A stretch of 64,000 nucleotides of DNA from Kineosporia rhizophila. Lineage in GTDB: Bacteria; Actinomycetota; Actinomycetes; Actinomycetales; Kineosporiaceae. Shown here piece by piece: positions 60,113 to 64,000 of this stretch. The stretch covers positions 124,001-188,000 of the forward strand of contig NZ_JAJSOH010000007.1 of the NCBI RefSeq assembly GCF_021277265.1, written 5' to 3'. The notes under the pieces are model-generated. The model worked only from the letters and a program-made list of their open reading frames with translations. It was not told the origin of the DNA and did no database searches. Made by a program: the position numbers and the translations under genes. Positions within the stretch are counted from its first letter, which is position 1. Every line of letters begins with the position of its first letter.

Positions 60113-61327
60113 TCAGCGGCTCGGTTGCTGCAGCCGACCGAACCGGACCATGGCCACCACCCCGACGAGCGGGCCGAATCCGAGCCCGGCCAGCGCGTAC
60201 TGCCAGCCCACGGCCGCGGCGAGCACCGGCACCAGCTGGATCGTCACCACCGTGAGCGAGAAGCCGCAGGCCGTCTGCACCGTCAGCGAGGTGCCGACAT
60301 AGCGCTGGTCGGCCGTCTCACTCAGGGCAGTGGAAAAGACCCCCGAATCAGCAATCACCGCAGCGCCCCACACGCAGACGAACACCAGCAGCAGAGCCGG
60401 TGAGCGCCCGAAGGCCAAGGGCGAGAGCACACAGCACAGACCACTGACCGCCAGAGCCGCACCGGCCGCGGTGGCCCGCCCGAACCGGTCCGAGGCCCAG
60501 CCGCCCAGCAGACAGCCCACCACCCCGGCCAGGCCGATGGCCGCGAACGAGGTGAGGCCCACATCGCGCACCGAGCCCAGGGTTTCCCGCCCGGCGTGGG
60601 CGGCCTGACTGGCCAGGACGAAGGTCGGCAGCCACGTCCAGAGCGCATACAGCTCCCACATGTGCCCGAAGTAGCCGAGATTGGCCAGACGAGGCAGGGG
60701 CCGGCGGAAGCCGTCGAAAACATGCCGCAGTTGCGGCCTGGAACCGCCGGCCAACAGCGGGCCCGGCTTCACGGCCAGAGCGGCAACTACGGACGCCACC
60801 AGCGCCAGAGCCGCGGCAGTCAGCATCACGCCCCGCCAGGGCAGGGTGGCGGTGCCCAGAATGACCTGGGGCAGGGCCGAGCCCAGGGTGAGTGCCCCGA
60901 TCAGGATGCCGAACGCCCGCCCCCGGTCGGCTGGAGCCGTCCACGAGGCGGTCAGCTTCATCCCCACCGGATACACCCCGGCCAGGAACACCCCGGTGAG
61001 CGCCCGCAACGGCACCGCCTGCGCCAGCCCGTCCGCAGTCAGCGCCAGCAGAGCCGTGCAGGCCCCGGCCCCCACCGCCGAGCCCGCCATAAGCAGTTGG
61101 GGCGGGAACCGGTCGGCCAGGCCCAACCCGCTGGAAAGCACCGCGCCCACCGCGAACCCGATCTGCACGGTCGCGGTCAGCCACACCGCCTCCGCCGAAC
61201 TCAGACCCCACTCACCGCGCAGGGTGGGGGCGACAGCGGTGGCGGAGAACCAGACCGCCAGGGCCAGCACCTGGACCACGGCGATCAGCCCGATCTGCAC
61301 ACGCGCCGCTGCCCGGTTCACCTCCAT
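60113..61327 (-). CDS. MFS transporter (CynX/NimT-like)
   Basis: The 404-residue protein is a 12-helix transporter. Helix 1 reads IGLIAVVQVLALAVWFSATAVAPTL, followed by LTATVQIGFAVGAVLSSGLGLADRFP, PLRALTGVFLAGVYPVGMKL, and in the second half GLAGVVGCLLGGWASDRFGRA with the MFS loop motif. It resembles transporters of the NNP/cyanate or drug types that lack an assigned substrate. The ATG MEVNRAAARV is chosen because the frame upstream is not protein-like. It converges on aztA with a 17-base gap and is divergent from the Beta-family gene. Confidence 0.88.
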   Translation of the reverse strand: MEVNRAAARVQIGLIAVVQVLALAVWFSATAVAPTLRGEWGLSSAEAVWLTATVQIGFAVGAVLSSGLGLADRFPPQLLMAGSAVGAGACTALLALTADGLAQAVPLRALTGVFLAGVYPVGMKLTASWTAPADRGRAFGILIGALTLGSALPQVILGTATLPWRGVMLTAAALALVASVVAALAVKPGPLLAGGSRPQLRHVFDGFRRPLPRLANLGYFGHMWELYALWTWLPTFVLASQAAHAGRETLGSVRDVGLTSFAAIGLAGVVGCLLGGWASDRFGRATAAGAALAVSGLCCVLSPLAFGRSPALLLVFVCVWGAAVIADSGVFSTALSETADQRYVGTSLTVQTACGFSLTVVTIQLVPVLAAAVGWQYALAGLGFGPLVGVVAMVRFGRLQQPSR

Positions 61328-61445
61328 GCCCTCAGCCTGACAGACGGATCGTTGCCGACCACGGTCTTGATGTCGCACAGGGGCTGGACGCGACCCCGTC
61401 CTCGGCGCCCACTGGAAGTCGTGCGGTGCCGACACCGGAGGTGGC

Positions 61446-62561
61446 GTGGAATTTTTCGACCTGGACGAGGACCCGCCGGGCGCCCGGCCGGCGCCACCCG
61501 TCTACGTTCCTGTCCTGAAGGCGCACGCAGGTGAGCTCGCAGCCCTGGCCCGGATGGGTCAGCAGGCGCGCAGACGTAGCTACCCGCTCCTGGAAGTCAT
61601 GCCGGACCAGGGTTACCGGCTGCACGAGCCGGGCGGGCTGATGCGCTGGTTCGCGAAACTTGACCAATGCTGGCCGAAGCCGGTGATGGTGGACGGTGCC
61701 CATCTCTCGGTCCGAGAGACCGGCGGCCGGACCGCGTTACGGGCTCTGGTACAGGAGGCCCGCGGTCTGTTCCGGGTCATGGTCCCGGTCATCAGACTCG
61801 ACGCGCACGCTGCGGTCCGGGCCGATGCGGCTCAGGCCCTCTCCGAGCAGGGCAACGGACTGGCCGTCCGGATCATGCTCACTCGCGCCGACCTGGACGA
61901 CCTGGACACCCGCGGCGGGGCAGTGTCCGGCCGCCTGCGCGCCCTTCTGGGCGATGTCGGCGCCCGGCCCGACGAGGTAGATCTGATCATCGACCTCGCC
62001 TACGTGGCCACCGACGCCGATGCGCACTCGGCCGGCAGTCGTCTGAGTCGCGCCCTGGGCGGGCTGGTGGGCCTGGACAGCTACCGCCGTCTCGTTCTGG
62101 TGGCCGGTGCCTTTCCGGCCGATCTGGGCCGGGTCCGGTCCTGGTCACTGACCCGGCTTCCGCGAGCGGACGCGGCCGTCTGGGAATGCCTGAAGTCCAC
62201 GCAGCCGGGTCGGCTGCCCGTCTACGGCGACTACGCCATCAGCCATCCCGGCCCCAGGCCGCCTCGGCCACCGTGGGTGAGGCCGTCGCCTCAGCTGCGG
62301 TACACCACGACGGGGAGCTGGCTGGTTCTCCGGGGCCGGCAGAAGGGCGACCCCCGGCGGAATGGGCAGTTCTTCGACATCTGCCAGGAGATCGGTGACC
62401 ATCCGGAGTTCTGCTCCGACCTCGGCCCGGCCGACCAGTGCATCGCCGATCCCAGAAGCCATTTCGACGGACCGGGTGGCGCCTCCCGCTGGAATGAACT
62501 GGGAACCGCACATCACGTCGACTTCGTTGTCGACTCACTGATCCGCTCCGGTCTGCCCTGA
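61446..62561 (+). CDS. Beta family protein (T4 beta-protein-like)
   Basis: The 371-residue soluble protein fits the Beta_protein family: YVPVLKAHAGELAALARM, SYPLLEVMPD at the start, VRIMLTRADLDDL with DEVDLIIDLAYVA in the middle, and a C-terminal block with VYGDYAISHPG, RYTTTGSWLVLRGRQKG and WNELGTAHHVDFVVDSL. The family, named after a T4 phage protein, occurs in bacterial islands and phages; its biochemical function is unknown, and links to defence are only suspected. GGAGG precedes the GTG start. No mobile-element genes are adjacent. Confidence 0.85.
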   Translation: MEFFDLDEDPPGARPAPPVYVPVLKAHAGELAALARMGQQARRRSYPLLEVMPDQGYRLHEPGGLMRWFAKLDQCWPKPVMVDGAHLSVRETGGRTALRALVQEARGLFRVMVPVIRLDAHAAVRADAAQALSEQGNGLAVRIMLTRADLDDLDTRGGAVSGRLRALLGDVGARPDEVDLIIDLAYVATDADAHSAGSRLSRALGGLVGLDSYRRLVLVAGAFPADLGRVRSWSLTRLPRADAAVWECLKSTQPGRLPVYGDYAISHPGPRPPRPPWVRPSPQLRYTTTGSWLVLRGRQKGDPRRNGQFFDICQEIGDHPEFCSDLGPADQCIADPRSHFDGPGGASRWNELGTAHHVDFVVDSLIRSGLP

Positions 62562-62577
62562 GCGGTTTCAGAAGGGA

Positions 62578-63237
62578 TCAGCCTCGCAGATACGCCAGCA
62601 CGGCCGAGACCCGGCGGTCGGAGGCCGGGTCGAAGGACAGCTTGGCGAAGATGCCGCCGACGTGTTTGCGCACGGCGGCCTCGCTGACCACCAGCGCCTG
62701 GGCGATCGAGGCGTTGGTCCGGCCCTCGGCCATCAGGCCCAGGACCTCGCGCTCGCGTTCGGTGAGGGAGGCGAGGGGGCCGTCGTCGCGGCGGCGGCCG
62801 AGGAGTTGCCGCACCACCTCGGGGTCGACCACCGTCTCGCCGGCGGCCACCCGCTCGAGGGCGGCGAGGAACTCCCGGACGTGGCCCACCCTGTCTTTCA
62901 GCAGGTAGCCGACCCCGGCCGCGCCCCGCCCGGCGGTGGCGTCGAGCAGTTCGGGCACGTAGGCCTCGGCCACGTAGGCCGAGAGCACCAGGATCGCGAT
63001 GCCGGGGTGCTCGGCGCGGATCCGGCCGGCGGCGCGCAGGCCCTCGTCGGTGTGCGTGGGCGGCATCCGGATATCGGTGATCACCAGGTCGGGCTGGTGC
63101 CGGGCGGTGAAAGCGAGCAGAGCCTCGGCGTTCTCGACGGCCGCGACGACCTCGTGGCCGGTGCGCTCGAGGATGCCGACCAGGCCCTCGCGCAGCAGAG
63201 CCGCGTCCTCGGCGAGCACGATCCTCAGACCGGGCAT
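62578..63237 (-). CDS. NarL/LuxR family response regulator
   Basis: The 219-residue response regulator has a receiver domain with the acidic pair E10/D11, the phosphoacceptor D55 in LVITDIRMPP, and the switch/lysine region YLLKDRVGHV. A C-terminal LuxR helix-turn-helix follows (LTEREREVLGLMAEGRTNASIAQALVVSEAAVRKHVGGIFAKL, about 155-200). It would be phosphorylated by the kinase encoded just upstream, whose gene overlaps it by 13 bp. Its targets are unknown. The order kinase then regulator on the minus strand is typical of actinobacterial NarL systems. Confidence 0.93.
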   Translation of the reverse strand: MPGLRIVLAEDAALLREGLVGILERTGHEVVAAVENAEALLAFTARHQPDLVITDIRMPPTHTDEGLRAAGRIRAEHPGIAILVLSAYVAEAYVPELLDATAGRGAAGVGYLLKDRVGHVREFLAALERVAAGETVVDPEVVRQLLGRRRDDGPLASLTEREREVLGLMAEGRTNASIAQALVVSEAAVRKHVGGIFAKLSFDPASDRRVSAVLAYLRG

Positions 63238-64000
63238 TCCATCCTCATTTCCGTAGGGCCGCCGGGCGGGCTGGTCACTCGCAGCGTGCCACCCAGGGCG
63301 TCGAGCCGGACCCGCAGCCCGGCCAGCCCGGTGCCGGGGCCGTGGGCGGTGGCTCCTCCCACCCCGTCGTCCTCCACCGTCAGCACGAAGGTCTGGCCCT
63401 GCCGCCAGGCGTGCACCCCGACCCGGCGGGCCCGGGAGTGCCGGGCCACGTTGGTCAGGGCCTCGCTGACCACGAAGTAGGCCGCCTGCTCGACCGGTGG
63501 GGGCAGCCGTCCCTCGAGCCGGACGTCGACGGTGGCCGGAACCGGCGAGCGGTCGGCGATCTCGTGCACGGCTGCGGCCAGACCGTGGTCGACCAGCACC
63601 CGGGGGTGGATACCGCGGATCGTGCTGCGCAGGTCGGCGAGAGCGGCCTCGGCCTGACGCTGGGCGTCGTGCAGCGCCTCCAGGCCCGGGCCCTCGGGCA
63701 CGTCGAGCTCGGCCCGGCCCAGCGTCATGGTCAGCGCGACCAGCCGCTGCTGGACGCCGTCGTGCAGATCCCGTTCGATCCGCCGCCGTTCGGTCTCGAA
63801 GGCGTCGACCAGGTCCACCCGGGAACGCCGCAGGTCGGCCACGGTCGCGGCCAGGTCGCCGGCCCGGGAGTCGAGCAGGGCCCGGGCCAGCCGTGACTGA
63901 CCGGCGGCGAGGAGGGTGAGCAGGTAGGCCGCCGCGGCCGCGAGCAGCACACCCAGCCCGGAGGCCAGCCAGGCCTCGCCCCCGGAACTGACCTGCCAGC
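63225..64000 (-). CDS. Histidine kinase, HisKA_3 type (C-terminal part, cut by window edge)
   Basis: The visible 258 residues contain the end of a membrane region (LLAAAAAYLLTLLAAGQS), a linker helix, the HisKA_3 phosphoacceptor box (ERRRIERDLHDGVQQRLVALTM, with the catalytic His in DLHDG), and an HATPase domain. The HATPase has the N box SEALTNVARHSRA, the G1 box DDGVGG and the G2 box GTGLAGLRVRLDALGG. The N-terminal sensing part is outside the window. It overlaps the response regulator start by 13 bp, so the pair is cotranscribed. The signal is unknown. Confidence 0.92.
   Translation of the reverse strand, partial: WQVSSGGEAWLASGLGVLLAAAAAYLLTLLAAGQSRLARALLDSRAGDLAATVADLRRSRVDLVDAFETERRRIERDLHDGVQQRLVALTMTLGRAELDVPEGPGLEALHDAQRQAEAALADLRSTIRGIHPRVLVDHGLAAAVHEIADRSPVPATVDVRLEGRLPPPVEQAAYFVVSEALTNVARHSRARRVGVHAWRQGQTFVLTVEDDGVGGATAHGPGTGLAGLRVRLDALGGTLRVTSPPGGPTEMRMECPV

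Noticed and set aside
1..64000. CRISPR arrays, tRNA or rRNA genes, insertion sequences and prophage genes
   Set aside because: No regularly spaced repeats, clover-leaf-like segments, transposases, integrases or phage structural proteins were seen in the gaps or frames.

Overview
The window reads as chromosomal DNA of a high-GC actinobacterium (Actinomycetota). The evidence is GC-rich third codon positions throughout, many GTG starts, an AfsR/SARP-type regulator, a LAL-type LuxR regulator, an SCO7613-like membrane protein, a GPP34 protein, and many promoters whose TANNNT -10 box lies 6-8 bases before the start codon (leaderless mRNAs). A soil or plant-associated lineage such as Kineosporiaceae or a relative would fit, but that is inference. 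No rRNA, tRNA, IS element, prophage or CRISPR array was seen. About 50 protein genes fill the window, often with convergent 4-55 bp overlaps.

Layout: 0-7.8 kb holds small acetyltransferase, DUF4253 and heme-binding genes, a very large membrane protein, and a crotonase plus CaiB/BaiF CoA-transferase pair whose second gene carries a frameshift. 7.8-12.7 kb holds a drug-type ABC-2 exporter followed by an AfsR-like regulator, with direct repeats spaced like SARP sites upstream. 12.7-18.3 kb is a carboxylate/glyoxylate module: a DASS permease, a PLP aminotransferase and a GlcD/GlcF-like FAD and Fe-S fusion. 18.3-21.7 kb has two regulator and oxidoreductase pairs (LysR/SDR and TetR/MDR), each with a clear operator. 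21.8-29 kb is mixed: MFS, panB, a DUF3500 lipoprotein, DedA, GNAT, paaK and a tandem-duplicated unknown protein. 29.1-39.6 kb has a LAL regulator, a haloperoxidase-like hydrolase, a secreted S33 peptidase, an ABC exporter and a large secreted hydrolase.

39.7-51.5 kb looks like a rhamnose-type sugar regulon: an ABC importer (ATPase, two permeases, lipoprotein) and a secreted GH106-like alpha-L-rhamnosidase. They are joined by three near-identical LacI-type operators, one of which sits in an unexplained 0.7 kb leader region with its own promoter. A GPP34 protein, a sugar-porter MFS and a LysE-family exporter lie between. No LacI regulator, isomerase, kinase or aldolase is in the window.

51.6-55.1 kb has a LysR regulator, NhaA preceded by a compact foldable leader RNA, and a class II histone-deacetylase-like enzyme. 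55.1-60.1 kb is a zinc acquisition locus (aztD, aztC, an AztD-like paralogue, aztB, and divergent aztA) with a Zur-like box between aztB and aztA. The window ends with an MFS, a Beta-family protein and a NarL-type two-component system whose kinase is cut by the edge.
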